A DNA stretch of 64,000 nt, from positions 209,233 through 273,232 of the forward strand of contig CALXNZ010000001.1 of NCBI GenBank assembly GCA_944389885.1, given 5' to 3'. The position numbers and the translations under genes were made by a program. Shown one piece after another: positions 27,709 through 36,854 of the stretch; within the stretch, counting starts at the first letter, position 1; every line of letters starts with the position of its first letter. Below the pieces are notes generated by a model. That model was not told the origin of the DNA. It ran no database searches and saw only the letters and a program-made list of their open reading frames with translations. The DNA comes from an uncultured Opitutales bacterium (GTDB lineage Bacteria; Verrucomicrobiota; Verrucomicrobiia; Opitutales; Intestinicryptomonadaceae).

Positions 27709-28413
27709 TCAAGAGTGGGGAGAATCAAGCATATTATTATTCATAAAATACTCTGCTAAAACAAAGTCCGACTCTCCATCAACATCCACCGAATGGTTCC
27801 TTTCCATAATGTAGAGGAACCCTTTTTCGCCGTAAAAGCCGAAAGATTCTGGGAGATCTGTTTTTGCGATATAAATTGCCCCGTTAACCATATAGGATTT
27901 TGGCAAATTTTGCCGCGGCACACAATATTCCGATTTTATAAAGTCTCTCGCGCTTAAATCGCTTCCTATCACATTGCACCAAAACATGGGGTGAGCCGTT
28001 TCGCATACGGAAACTACCGTGTCGGCTTTCTTCTCAAAAAAAAGGCTCATAGCCCCTTTTATGTCTTCCGCAGTCCTCATCGGAGACGTGGGCTGCAGCA
28101 AAACAAAAATATCGAATTTTTCTTTCAAGCGGCAGAGAACTTCTCGAACCACTCCAATAGAGCCCGCAGTATCGGAAGAATTTTCCGCGCTCCTAAGAAA
28201 CGGCACATACGCGCCGAAGTTCCTGGCGATATTCGCATATTCGGGGCTATCGGTTGAGACGAACACTCTGTCGAAAAATCCTGTTTTTAGAGCCGCCTCT
28301 ACGGTATAAGCCAGCATCGGTTTTCCATTGAGATTTCTTATATTCTTATCTCTCAAGCCTTTTGAACCGCTTCTGGCGGGAATTATAGCTATTATTCTTT
28401 TGCCGTTGTACAT
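27709..28413 (-). CDS. legF: CMP-legionaminate / N-acylneuraminate cytidylyltransferase
   Basis: A 234-residue NeuA-type enzyme that couples a nonulosonic acid to CMP. The N-terminal nucleotide loop is IIAIIPARSGSKGLRDKNI, followed by NGKPMLAYTVEAAL, DRVFVSTDSPEYA, LLQPTSPMRTAEDI and MVNGAIYIAK, all family blocks. The ATG at 28413 lies two bases after the upstream gene's stop; longer readings run back into that gene. It is the last gene of the nonulosonate cluster. The legionaminic (rather than sialic) assignment rests on the neighbours. Confidence 0.85.
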   Translation of the reverse strand: MYNGKRIIAIIPARSGSKGLRDKNIRNLNGKPMLAYTVEAALKTGFFDRVFVSTDSPEYANIARNFGAYVPFLRSAENSSDTAGSIGVVREVLCRLKEKFDIFVLLQPTSPMRTAEDIKGAMSLFFEKKADTVVSVCETAHPMFWCNVIGSDLSARDFIKSEYCVPRQNLPKSYMVNGAIYIAKTDLPESFGFYGEKGFLYIMERNHSVDVDGESDFVLAEYFMNNNMLDSPHS

Positions 28414-28415
28414 GG

Positions 28416-29468
28416 CTAAAATTTGATAAATCTTATGTCGTCTTGGGCCTTCGCGTAATTTTGCACATTGCCGATATCGAGCCAATATCCTCTTATTGGA
28501 AAGTGGCTGACTTTTTTGCCGGCATCTATTAGTTTTTCCATGAGTTCTGTCGAATCAAATTTTACCCCTTCCGGAATGTACTCCAACATCTTTACCCCGA
28601 CAAGATATATACCGGCATTTGAATAATATGTGAAAGACGGCTTCTCTATAAGGGATTTTATCCTCTTATCTTCCGTATCAAGTACGCCGTAGGGAATATT
28701 TATCCTCACGTTAAAAGTAGCTATGGACATATCGTCCTTAAAACTTTTGTAGTTGGCGAAAAAATCGTAAAAATCTATATTAGTGAGAATATCGGCGTTC
28801 ATCACAAGGACGTCGTCGTTGAGCCACTTATCCACCATCTTTATGGAGCCTATTGTACCTAAGAAATCGGTTTCCTCTATAAAGTTTATATTCAGATGGG
28901 CATATTTACTGTTTACATAAGAAATTATTTGCTCCTTCAGATGGTTTACGGAGATATGAATATTTTTTACGCCGAAAGAAACAAGCCTGTCTATGTTATG
29001 GGCTATTATAGGTTTTCCGGCCAACTCAAGCATGGGTTTTGGGGTATCGTTAGTATAGGGTTTTAATCTCACGCCCCTCCCGCCAGCCATAATCACGGCG
29101 TCAACCGGAATTACAGAATTCAATTTGCGCAAATCTATGAACTCTATTAAAGTGAAATCTTTTTTCACCCAGGGAACTATTTTTAAATCGAGTTTCTTGT
29201 ATTCGTTTATTTTCTCGTAGTTTTTTATGTCCCCCACATACTTAAAATTCTTCCGCATAACTTCCGACACGCTATCGTCGAGACTCACGCCGTTAACAAG
29301 TCCGCGCCTTATATCGCCATCGGTAAGAGACCCTACTATCTTTCCGCCGTCATCGATTGCAAAAAGAATGAGGGCGCAACCCGTAGGAAGTTCGTTTATT
29401 TTCGACAATGCGGCTTTAATTGTCTCCCTGCAAGATATTGTATGTTTGCGCGTTTCAAGAGATGTCAT
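28416..29468 (-). CDS. ptmE: CBS-domain nucleotidyltransferase (PtmE-like, GDP-GlcNAc branch)
   Basis: 350 residues. A pair of CBS motifs fills about residues 1-115 (LFAIDDGGKIVGSLTDGDIRRGL, then KIVPWV). A sugar-1-phosphate nucleotidyltransferase domain follows, with the signature VIMAGGRGVRLKPYTNDTPKPML and LIEKPSFTYYSNAGIYL. In Campylobacter, PtmE makes GDP-glucosamine for the legionaminic-acid route; this protein has the same fused architecture and cluster position. It overlaps the epimerase gene by 14 bases. Substrate is inferred from homology and context. Confidence 0.8.
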   Translation of the reverse strand: MTSLETRKHTISCRETIKAALSKINELPTGCALILFAIDDGGKIVGSLTDGDIRRGLVNGVSLDDSVSEVMRKNFKYVGDIKNYEKINEYKKLDLKIVPWVKKDFTLIEFIDLRKLNSVIPVDAVIMAGGRGVRLKPYTNDTPKPMLELAGKPIIAHNIDRLVSFGVKNIHISVNHLKEQIISYVNSKYAHLNINFIEETDFLGTIGSIKMVDKWLNDDVLVMNADILTNIDFYDFFANYKSFKDDMSIATFNVRINIPYGVLDTEDKRIKSLIEKPSFTYYSNAGIYLVGVKMLEYIPEGVKFDSTELMEKLIDAGKKVSHFPIRGYWLDIGNVQNYAKAQDDIRFIKF

Positions 29469-30573
29469 AAAATTTCTTGTTTATGATTCCGTCTAATTTG
29501 AATGATTTTAAGGTTCGAAATATATTTAGGGCGGTATTTTCGCCTTCGTACGGATTTTTAACTCCTGAAAAATCCGACTTATAAGCTTTTTGCAAAGCTT
29601 TCACAATTTCCCTCCTATCAGGCCGACAGTTTATTATTGATTCGGCCTGGATTCTTCCCCTTTGGCGCCCGCCTATGTTTACGGTGGGAATCCCGAATGA
29701 TGGAGCTTCATAAATACCGCTTGAAGAATTTCCAACGACGGCGTCCACATAGCGCATACAGGAAAGATAACGCTTTAAGCCCAGAGACCCATAAACCTTT
29801 ACGTTTTTGCTCCCCTTTTCAAAATCACTTATAAGACTGAATATTTCCTCGTTTCCCTCGTCCGAATTCGGGCAGGTCAGTATGATTTTGCAATTTTCAA
29901 AAGAATCCAAAGCCGCAAGCAATTCCGCAAACTGTCCACCAGCATTTCCTTCCAATGTCGCCGGGTGAAATGTGACAAGTAAATTTCTGCGGCCGAAAGA
30001 AAAACCCAAAGACTTCTCCAGCTCTTTTTTTTCAAGCAAAGGAACTTTTTTCGCGTTTTCCACTCCCAATGCCCCAAAATTAAAAACTCTTTCCGGAGAT
30101 TCTCCCAACTGTATTACACGCCTTCTATAGGCATCGCAAGAGACAAAATGCAGATGGCTCATTTTGGTTATGGAGTGGCGTACAGCCTCATCAATCGCCC
30201 CCTCCGTAGTATCCCCGCCATAGAGATGCGCTATGGGAATATTGTTTAACATAGCAGCTTGGGCGACTCCCATTATTTCGTATCTATCCCCGAGCAGCAG
30301 CAGAATATCCGGACGGAGTCTAAGAAACGCGTCGGAAAACTTCTCCACAGCTTTCGCCAAGGCATGCGAAGGTGGCCCGTCTATACCTATGTCGATTTTT
30401 TCCTCTATGGGTTCTTTAATTTCAGAATATGTAAGACCGAATTTATCGGATAAATGCGTCCCTGTGACTAAGAGGCGGAAGTCTATTTCAGCATCTTCGC
30501 TAAGCATTCGCAGCAAGCGCGACATAATGCCGTAGTCGGCCCGGCTCGAAGTCACTGCGCATATTTTCCTCAT
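29455..30573 (-). CDS. legG: Hydrolysing 2-epimerase (NeuC/LegG type)
   Basis: A 372-residue GT-B-fold enzyme of the hydrolysing UDP/GDP-HexNAc 2-epimerase family. Seen: VTSSRADYGIMSRLLRML, LLLGDRYEIMGVAQAAML, AHLYGGDTTEGAIDEAVRHSITKMS, VTFHPATLE, GNSSSGIYEAPSFGIPTVNIGGRQ. It releases the nucleotide and inverts C2 to give 2,4-diacetamido-2,4,6-trideoxymannose in the legionaminic route, or ManNAc in the sialic route. The adjacent dehydratase and aminotransferase favour the former. Confidence 0.88.
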   Translation of the reverse strand: MRKICAVTSSRADYGIMSRLLRMLSEDAEIDFRLLVTGTHLSDKFGLTYSEIKEPIEEKIDIGIDGPPSHALAKAVEKFSDAFLRLRPDILLLLGDRYEIMGVAQAAMLNNIPIAHLYGGDTTEGAIDEAVRHSITKMSHLHFVSCDAYRRRVIQLGESPERVFNFGALGVENAKKVPLLEKKELEKSLGFSFGRRNLLVTFHPATLEGNAGGQFAELLAALDSFENCKIILTCPNSDEGNEEIFSLISDFEKGSKNVKVYGSLGLKRYLSCMRYVDAVVGNSSSGIYEAPSFGIPTVNIGGRQRGRIQAESIINCRPDRREIVKALQKAYKSDFSGVKNPYEGENTALNIFRTLKSFKLDGIINKKFYDIS

Positions 30574-30598
30574 ATTTGTAGAAAGTTTTCCAAAAGCA

Positions 30599-31582
30599 TC
30601 ATATCATTTCGTCAATTTCGTAATCTCTGAGAGCCATGCTTCCTATTATGCTATCCCATTTCATCGGAGAGATTCCATTCCCTGGACGTTTTGCAGTCAA
30701 ATTTTCTTCGCTAAACAAATCGCCTTTTTTTATCGGGCGCTTCACCACGATAGACTTTCTGGCCGCAATTCTATTATTCGTCTCTGAATCCAATGGAGCC
30801 TTATATCCCGTGCCGAAGGCGAGCTCTACGTTTCTCACAGCCCTTACCATATCCGCCAATTCGCGCGGAGACAGTGACGCTTTGTGGTCCGGCCCCTTCA
30901 TTCGCTTGTCGAGCGTAAAATGTTTTTCTATTATTGTTGCCCCCAATGCAGCTGCCATTATGGGGATTTCTATCCCCTCCGTGTGGTCCGAATAGCCCAC
31001 TTCAAGATTAAACTTTTCCTTCATAGAGAGCATGGCCGCCATATTCACATCGCAATACGGACACGGATATTCCGTAGTACAATGCAATAACCTGACCCTA
31101 CAGTTTTCCAACTCTCTTACAGCCTCCGATATTTCATTCATCGTGGCCATTCCCGTGGAAAGTATGACGTCGGTCTTAAAGGAATTTATTTTTCGCAACA
31201 ACGGCAAATCCGTAATTTCACCCGACGGAATTTTAAATATTGGCATTCCCAAAGAATGTAGGAAATCCGCGCTATCCGGATCAAACGGGGTTGAGAGAAA
31301 CATTATTCCGCGATTGTCGCAATGTCTCTTAAGTTCCACAAATTCTTCTCGAGACAGCTCGAGAGCTTTTAGCATTTCGAGTTGAGAACCGTCGGAACCG
31401 GTGTTTCCCACCTGGTAGTCGGCCTTTTCCGCCAGAGGCGAAGCCAGTTCTTCCGCCTTAAAAGTTTGAAATTTAACGCAATCGGCTCCGGCTTCCGCGG
31501 CGCAATCGACAAGCTTCTTGGCAATTTCAATATCGCCGTTGTGGTTTACACCCGCTTCAGCAATGATAAATACCCCGCTCAT
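30599..31582 (-). CDS. legI: Nonulosonic acid synthase (NeuB/LegI type)
   Basis: A 327-residue enzyme that condenses phosphoenolpyruvate with a six-carbon amino sugar to form the nine-carbon acid. The TIM-barrel part shows IIAEAGVNHNGDIEIAKKLVD, AGADCVKFQTFKAEEL, FKIPSGEITDLPLL, ILSTGMATMNEI, LLHCTTEYPCP, VGYSDHTEGIEIPIMAAALGA and IIEKHFTLD with the metal/PEP-site residues. A C-terminal SAF (antifreeze-like) domain follows (RKSIVVKRPIKKGDLFSEENL). It overlaps the acetyltransferase gene by four bases. Confidence 0.92.
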   Translation of the reverse strand: MSGVFIIAEAGVNHNGDIEIAKKLVDCAAEAGADCVKFQTFKAEELASPLAEKADYQVGNTGSDGSQLEMLKALELSREEFVELKRHCDNRGIMFLSTPFDPDSADFLHSLGMPIFKIPSGEITDLPLLRKINSFKTDVILSTGMATMNEISEAVRELENCRVRLLHCTTEYPCPYCDVNMAAMLSMKEKFNLEVGYSDHTEGIEIPIMAAALGATIIEKHFTLDKRMKGPDHKASLSPRELADMVRAVRNVELAFGTGYKAPLDSETNNRIAARKSIVVKRPIKKGDLFSEENLTAKRPGNGISPMKWDSIIGSMALRDYEIDEMI

Positions 31583-32157
31583 TTTGCCAAACTCCCCGCT
31601 TTAATGAAACTGCGCTTCGGAATGGATACACCCTGCACTACCGTAGAGTTGCTGCCGACAAAAGAGCATTCACCTATTTCCGAGCCGCCGTTTACAATCG
31701 CCCCGGTAGATATGTGCGAGTTGTCCCCTACTACTACATCGTGTTCCAAAATGGCGCGTGTATTTATTATACAGTTGCGTCCAATGCGCGCTCCCGCGTT
31801 TACTATGGCGCCCGCCATTACCACCGTTCCAATTCCTATTTCCGCATGCTTTGACACATATGCGTCCAGAGATACCACAGAGGCAAATTTTGCGTTTTTA
31901 GAGAGCAAAAGCTTAAAAAGCTCCTCGCGCCGCAATGAAGATTTTATCTGGCCAATGGTTATAAGAAAGTAATTTTCGTCCGAGATGAGGGAATCGATAT
32001 TATCGTCATCGGCCAGAATTGGGTACCCCAATAACGCTTCTCCTATCCTATCACGCTTGTCTATCAAACCTTCAATGCGATATTCCCCCTGCCTTTCTAT
32101 TACGTCTATGCAGGATTTTGCATGCCCCCCGGCCCCTATTAGGAATATTCTTTTCAT
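31579..32157 (-). CDS. legH: Sugar O/N-acetyltransferase (NeuD/PglD/LegH-like)
   Basis: 192 residues. The N-terminal PglD-type nucleotide-binding domain begins RIFLIGAGGHAKSCIDVI. A left-handed beta-helix of hexapeptide repeats follows (VVMAGAIVNAGARIGRNCIINTRAILEHDVVVGDNSHI), with the catalytic His probably in LEHD. In the legionaminic route it would acetylate the 4-amino group made by LegC. Four-base overlaps on both sides fix it in the operon. Confidence 0.83.
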   Translation of the reverse strand: MKRIFLIGAGGHAKSCIDVIERQGEYRIEGLIDKRDRIGEALLGYPILADDDNIDSLISDENYFLITIGQIKSSLRREELFKLLLSKNAKFASVVSLDAYVSKHAEIGIGTVVMAGAIVNAGARIGRNCIINTRAILEHDVVVGDNSHISTGAIVNGGSEIGECSFVGSNSTVVQGVSIPKRSFIKAGSLAK

Positions 32158-33242
32158 AGCCTTACCCAGCTTGGAATATTTACGAGCCTATCCTCTATCC
32201 ATTTTGCGTTAGACAGATCTCCGTGGGGACAATCCTTGAACATTTCAAGCTCGTTCATCAGACACCAGCACGGCCGTGTCATAACGCCGTTGTCGTTCGT
32301 ATAAGCCAAGAATTCGTCGCGCTGTTTTCTATCGTCCAAAAGTACCGCCTGAAGCCAGAAATTTGAGCGGGCATTCTTGGGCTCGTCCACAAAACGGCCG
32401 CCAAAAAACTTCCTATATTTATCGGCGAGCTCCCGCTTTTTTGCGAGGAGCGCGGGAAGTTTTTCAAACTGGGCCATGCCTAATGCCGCGTTTATGTTAG
32501 GCATTCTGTAATTGTAGCCGCACTCGGAATGTCTAAATTCCCAACGATGCGGAATTTTTGCCTGAGTTGTCAAATGCTTTGCGCGATCGGCGAGCTTGGA
32601 ATCGTTAAACAACAACATTCCGCCGCCGCCTGTAGTTATTATCTTATTGCCGTTAAAGCTCAACGAAGCTCCCTCCGACCAATTTCCGGTATGTATTCCA
32701 TTATAAAAGCTGCCAAGACTCTCCGCGCAATCTTCTACAAGCTTTGCCCCATATTTTTCGCAAATATCGCGTATCTCTGAAATCCTGCACGGATGGCCGA
32801 ATGTATGCATTGGAACAACCGCCTTTACAAAGCCGTTCTTTTTTAAGAAATCCTCCAGCTTTTCGGGACTCATTCCCATTGTATCCCTGTCAACATCCAC
32901 AAAAACCGGCTCCGCGTTGCAATATTTTATGGCATTGGCCGTGGCGATAAAGGTTAGAGGTTGGGTGACCACCTTGTCCCCCTCGGCAACACCGGCGAGT
33001 TTTAATCCCAAGTGCAAGGCATTTGTTCCGTTCACGCATGCCACCGCCCTCTTTACCCCGCAAAACTCCGCCACTTTATCCTCAAAGTCGGAAACGAATT
33101 TGCCGACGCTTGAAACAAATGTTGACTTTATGCACTCTGAAGTAAGCTCTAACTCTCTATTGTCAAAATACGGCTGATGCAGCGCTATGAAATCTCCGCT
33201 GCCGTAAACGCTTCTTATAAAATCGACCGCTTCTTTAAACAT
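32154..33242 (-). CDS. legC: LegC-type PLP aminotransferase (DegT/DnrJ/EryC1/StrS)
   Basis: A 362-residue sugar aminotransferase. The PLP lysine is the K in SLSFNGNKIITTGGGG, with VACVNGTNALHLGLKLAG and PMHTFGHPCRISEI as other fold-type I blocks. LegC enzymes transfer an amino group to C4 of a 4-keto-6-deoxy amino sugar. The small N-terminal extension (FKEAVDFIRSVYG) is characteristic of the LegC branch (TIGR04181-like, from memory). It overlaps the dehydratase gene by eight bases. Confidence 0.87.
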   Translation of the reverse strand: MFKEAVDFIRSVYGSGDFIALHQPYFDNRELELTSECIKSTFVSSVGKFVSDFEDKVAEFCGVKRAVACVNGTNALHLGLKLAGVAEGDKVVTQPLTFIATANAIKYCNAEPVFVDVDRDTMGMSPEKLEDFLKKNGFVKAVVPMHTFGHPCRISEIRDICEKYGAKLVEDCAESLGSFYNGIHTGNWSEGASLSFNGNKIITTGGGGMLLFNDSKLADRAKHLTTQAKIPHRWEFRHSECGYNYRMPNINAALGMAQFEKLPALLAKKRELADKYRKFFGGRFVDEPKNARSNFWLQAVLLDDRKQRDEFLAYTNDNGVMTRPCWCLMNELEMFKDCPHGDLSNAKWIEDRLVNIPSWVRL

Positions 33243-34224
33243 TATATATATCCGCCTTGTATTTCCTTAAATTCTCGGGATTCACAAACCAATCAATAGT
33301 CTGGCGCAAGCCTTCCTCCAAAGTGTACTGCGGCTTAAATCCCGTCGCCTTAACTATTTTGGAATTGTCGCACCACAATCTGTTCACCTCTGAATTTTTG
33401 GGCCTTATGCGATTGCTGTCAGTTTCAAATTCCACATCACTGTTCATCAGCCTTTTTATTATGTTCAATGTATCTCCAATGGAAATCTCGTAATTTGAAC
33501 CTATATTAAACTCCTGACCGGCGGAGTTTTCACAGGAAGCAACAGCTAAAAATCCGGAACAAGTATCCTTAACGTAGTTAAAGTCCCGCGTGGGAGAAGT
33601 ATCCCCCAACTTTATCTTCTTTTTGCCTGAAGCTATTTGGGTGATAATTGTCGGTATGACCGCCCTCGCAGACTGTCTTGGACCGTATGTGTTAAAAGGT
33701 CTTGCTATCGAAACGGGCAGGTTAAAGGCATTATAAAAACTTTTAGCGATGGCATCAGCCCCTATTTTAGTTGCCGAATACGGAGATTGCGGCTGAAGCG
33801 GATGGTTTTCGTCAATAGGCACATATTTTGCGGTGCCGTAAACTTCGCTCGTTGAAGTCACCACAAGTTTGCCTACGCCGTTTTCCAACGCGGCTTTGCA
33901 TACGTTCAAAGTTCCTCTTATATTTGTGTCAACGTAGCTTTCGGGCGCCGTATAGGAATATGGAATTGCTATGAGCGCCGCCAAATGAAATATTATGTCC
34001 GAACCTTTGGATATATGGTTCACATACGCCGAATCCCTAACGTCGCCGCAGACAATTTCAATATCGTCTTTGCAATCTACGTCTTCGAGCCAGCCCCAAT
34101 TATTGAAAGAGTTGTACTGCGATAAAGCTTTTACAGTAGCCCCCTCTTTGACCAATCTCTCCGTCAAGTGCGAACCGATAAACCCGTCCGCCCCCGTAAT
34201 TAGCACCTTTTTTCCCTTTAGCAT
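33235..34224 (-). CDS. legB: NAD-dependent sugar 4,6-dehydratase (LegB type)
   Basis: A 329-residue short-chain dehydrogenase/reductase. Seen: VLITGADGFIGSHLTERL (Rossmann glycines), STSEVYGTA (catalytic Ser/Thr region), SPYSATKIGADAI (Tyr-x3-Lys) and SIARPFNTYGPRQSARAVIPTII. LegB removes water across C4-C6 of GDP- or UDP-GlcNAc, the first committed step of the route. The ATG at 34224 is used because it gives the normal start MLKGKKVLITG; the longer reading crosses toward the upstream terminator. First gene of the cluster. Confidence 0.88.
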   Translation of the reverse strand: MLKGKKVLITGADGFIGSHLTERLVKEGATVKALSQYNSFNNWGWLEDVDCKDDIEIVCGDVRDSAYVNHISKGSDIIFHLAALIAIPYSYTAPESYVDTNIRGTLNVCKAALENGVGKLVVTSTSEVYGTAKYVPIDENHPLQPQSPYSATKIGADAIAKSFYNAFNLPVSIARPFNTYGPRQSARAVIPTIITQIASGKKKIKLGDTSPTRDFNYVKDTCSGFLAVASCENSAGQEFNIGSNYEISIGDTLNIIKRLMNSDVEFETDSNRIRPKNSEVNRLWCDNSKIVKATGFKPQYTLEEGLRQTIDWFVNPENLRKYKADIYNV

Positions 34225-34356
34225 ACAATCCGACCGTTTGTCCGCGATTTTCCCGGCAAGCCACTTTTGCAGCGCTTGTCGGAATAGTGGTAAAAAATCT
34301 AAAACGGAACCTTTTTCAGTCAAGATAAAACGCCTTCCACACCGTATAAAGAGACT

Positions 34357-34382
34357 AAAAAAGCGCAGGCATTATCCCGCGC
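34357..34382 (-). terminator. Rho-independent terminator after the beta-helix gene
   Basis: On the minus strand, GCGCGGG pairs with CCTGCGC (seven pairs, one G-T) around a six-base loop and is followed at once by six T. It separates the beta-helix gene (ends 34409) from legB (starts 34224). Confidence 0.88.
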
Positions 34383-34408
34383 CAAAATTGGCAAAAACTA
34401 CTTTTGCA

Positions 34409-36760
34409 TCAATTTAAATCAACTTTGTCGAGCAGCCTATTCCCCTGCACCACGACATTCGACACGGTCTCTTTATCAAAATAGACGCTCGGATTTTTGA
34501 CATTAGGAGATTTGATATACATATTGTCAACTATGCGTATATTTGAAGAAGATGTCACAAAGAATGACCCCCTGTACTCCTTTAGAGTATTTCTCGGAGT
34601 GAAATTTATAAAAGTATTTTTCCAAAAAGTGACATTGCTCGCCGAAGCTATAGTGGCGACCATACCGAAAGTATCCTTAAAAGTATTACCTTCAAAAAGA
34701 ATATTCTTTAGAATTGGATAAGATGTCTGTTCATATGATGGATCCGCGGCTATATACGCTCCGATAAACACGTCCCTCTCGTATCCGAAATTGCTTACGC
34801 CCAGAGGATTTGAAGTATCGAAAATATTGTTTCGCAACACTACGTTATCCACGCCGAACCCCTCGCACCAAATATTGGTGGTGTATCCCGTTTCAAGTTT
34901 TACAGCGCCCATTTCGTTGCGTCTGAATCTGCAATTTTCTATTGTGACGTCTCTTGCTAAAACAAGTATCCCACGGGCCCGATTGCTGTGAAAATAACAA
35001 TCTCTCACTATTACGTTGCGGGTGTCGTAAGTCTTGTCGAACATGATATACTTCGATTTCTCCGGACCAGGTATATCGGAGTTGAAGAATATTTCAAATT
35101 TGCCGTCATCAAGTTTTTTCGCCCCGGTGCGCATCGCCGAAAAATTTGCCGGAGAGTAGTCGTTGTTTCTGAACTCTATCATAGCCCCATCCGCTCCGTA
35201 ATTATGCCTCGACACAATCGAATTTGAAGACTTCTTTACACCGTAAGAGGAACAATCGTGGAAATTTATGCAATCGTCTGCCCCCTGTGAAAATTCGCAG
35301 TTTTCCAATTTTATGAACCCGCAAGATTGCGCTACATGCATGTGGTCGGCGGTAGTGGTGATTACATGTTTTGGTTTGTCCTTTGGAATTATTATATTTA
35401 CATTTTTAAGGTATGTGTATTTTTGTGTTCCGCTAATTACCAACCCGTGTCCTGCGGAGGACCAAATATTGATATTGCGAAGCGTAATATTCTCATTGGA
35501 AAATAGAGTAAAGGCTCCCATATCATAATAGTAGTGCTGCATTCTATAATACTGCCCAACAGCTAATTTTTTGCTAAAATTGTATCCGCCGTAAATGCGC
35601 AATACGTTATCCGACACCCATTCGGTCTTAGGTTTTGTATTGGGGCGGCCCAAAAACATCTCGTACGCCATTGTGAGACCGTCTTCAACCCCTACGGACT
35701 TCTCCTTTACGTCCCATGCCGACAGCGTAGCAGCCCTCACATAACCCCTATACGGAAATTTTTTATAATCCACAAATTCATAATCTATATACCTATTTTC
35801 TAAAGGGATATTCCTATCTTTTTGAATTTTTACTACTTTTACGATACTCGCCAAAGGATCGTTTTCCCAATCCCAATCCATATTGAAATCCCGAAGTTCA
35901 ATTCTGCGGCAATTAGTCACTACAAAGCTAATTCCATTTTTCTTGCGGTAAACGAAAGTCGAGCCGTTGCCGTCAAACGTAAAGTCGGACATCCCGTCTA
36001 TACAAACTGAACCGTCCTCCACCATTGAATACACGGCATTTTTTTCAAAAACGAGACGGGACGCCTTTACTTTTTTACAATAAGCTATGGCCTCCGCGAA
36101 TCTTTTGAGCATAATTTTTTCTCCCGGAATTATTCCGAAACGCTTTGCCTCCACAACTTCACCCTTAGCATTTTGCGGAAGTTCAACATTAAATTCCCTT
36201 GCCCCGACAGGCAGGGTAGATTTATCCATATCGTATGGAGCGGGATTTTCAGTTATGGATACATGAGAGTCCAATATCCCCTCAACTATTTTAAAATCTT
36301 TAATATAGCCTTTAATCATATTATGGGCTATAAATTGCATGTTAAATCCCTTCTCACCATCGCCAGTAAATGGAAGTTTCAGATTTATCTCGCCGGCGGT
36401 AAAGGTCTGGTTGTTTATGAGGAGATCGTTTCCGCCTTCAAAACCGTCGCGGACAAGCATATGGACAAAGGAATCTTTTTCTGAAGATACCTTCTCCACA
36501 TTTATTTTCATCATCACGGTATATTGCTTCTTTGCTTCAAACCTCCCTTTCGGCAGAAACACCAACGGAGTAAAACCTTTGGTCGATGTCTTAAAAGTAT
36601 CGAAATACATTACCTTTCCGTCTTTCGATATGGTGGCCACGTTTTTAAACACTTCCGTCCCGGACTCCGCAAAATTTTCAACTACAATTTTTTCTTTCGC
36701 ATTTAACATGACGCATGACAACGCAAATACAAAAAAAACAGCCAACCCGTAAAATCTCAT
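34409..36760 (-). CDS. Secreted right-handed beta-helix protein, GH110-like
   Basis: 783 residues with a clear signal peptide (FYGLAVFFVFALSCVMLNA). About 200 residues of beta-sandwich-like sequence lead into a long parallel beta-helix. Blocks such as ADHMHVAQSCGFIKLENCEF, GADDCINFHDCS, SNRARGILVLARDVTIENCRF and WCEGFGVDNVVLRNNIF resemble GH110 exo-alpha-galactosidases from gut Bacteroides, including the Asp pair in the region that reads DDPINVHG in that family. Activity on galactose-capped glycans is inference. A strong AAGGAGG site precedes the ATG. It stands between glcD and the legionaminate genes with its own terminator. Confidence 0.65.
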   Translation of the reverse strand: MRFYGLAVFFVFALSCVMLNAKEKIVVENFAESGTEVFKNVATISKDGKVMYFDTFKTSTKGFTPLVFLPKGRFEAKKQYTVMMKINVEKVSSEKDSFVHMLVRDGFEGGNDLLINNQTFTAGEINLKLPFTGDGEKGFNMQFIAHNMIKGYIKDFKIVEGILDSHVSITENPAPYDMDKSTLPVGAREFNVELPQNAKGEVVEAKRFGIIPGEKIMLKRFAEAIAYCKKVKASRLVFEKNAVYSMVEDGSVCIDGMSDFTFDGNGSTFVYRKKNGISFVVTNCRRIELRDFNMDWDWENDPLASIVKVVKIQKDRNIPLENRYIDYEFVDYKKFPYRGYVRAATLSAWDVKEKSVGVEDGLTMAYEMFLGRPNTKPKTEWVSDNVLRIYGGYNFSKKLAVGQYYRMQHYYYDMGAFTLFSNENITLRNINIWSSAGHGLVISGTQKYTYLKNVNIIIPKDKPKHVITTTADHMHVAQSCGFIKLENCEFSQGADDCINFHDCSSYGVKKSSNSIVSRHNYGADGAMIEFRNNDYSPANFSAMRTGAKKLDDGKFEIFFNSDIPGPEKSKYIMFDKTYDTRNVIVRDCYFHSNRARGILVLARDVTIENCRFRRNEMGAVKLETGYTTNIWCEGFGVDNVVLRNNIFDTSNPLGVSNFGYERDVFIGAYIAADPSYEQTSYPILKNILFEGNTFKDTFGMVATIASASNVTFWKNTFINFTPRNTLKEYRGSFFVTSSSNIRIVDNMYIKSPNVKNPSVYFDKETVSNVVVQGNRLLDKVDLN

Positions 36761-36854
36761 AATTCTGTCCTCCTTCTCTTTTTAACGGCGATTACGCATA
36801 CCGCCTGCAGATTTTTAATTTTCAAAAAATCTTTGTAAAGACTAAAAGACAAAA

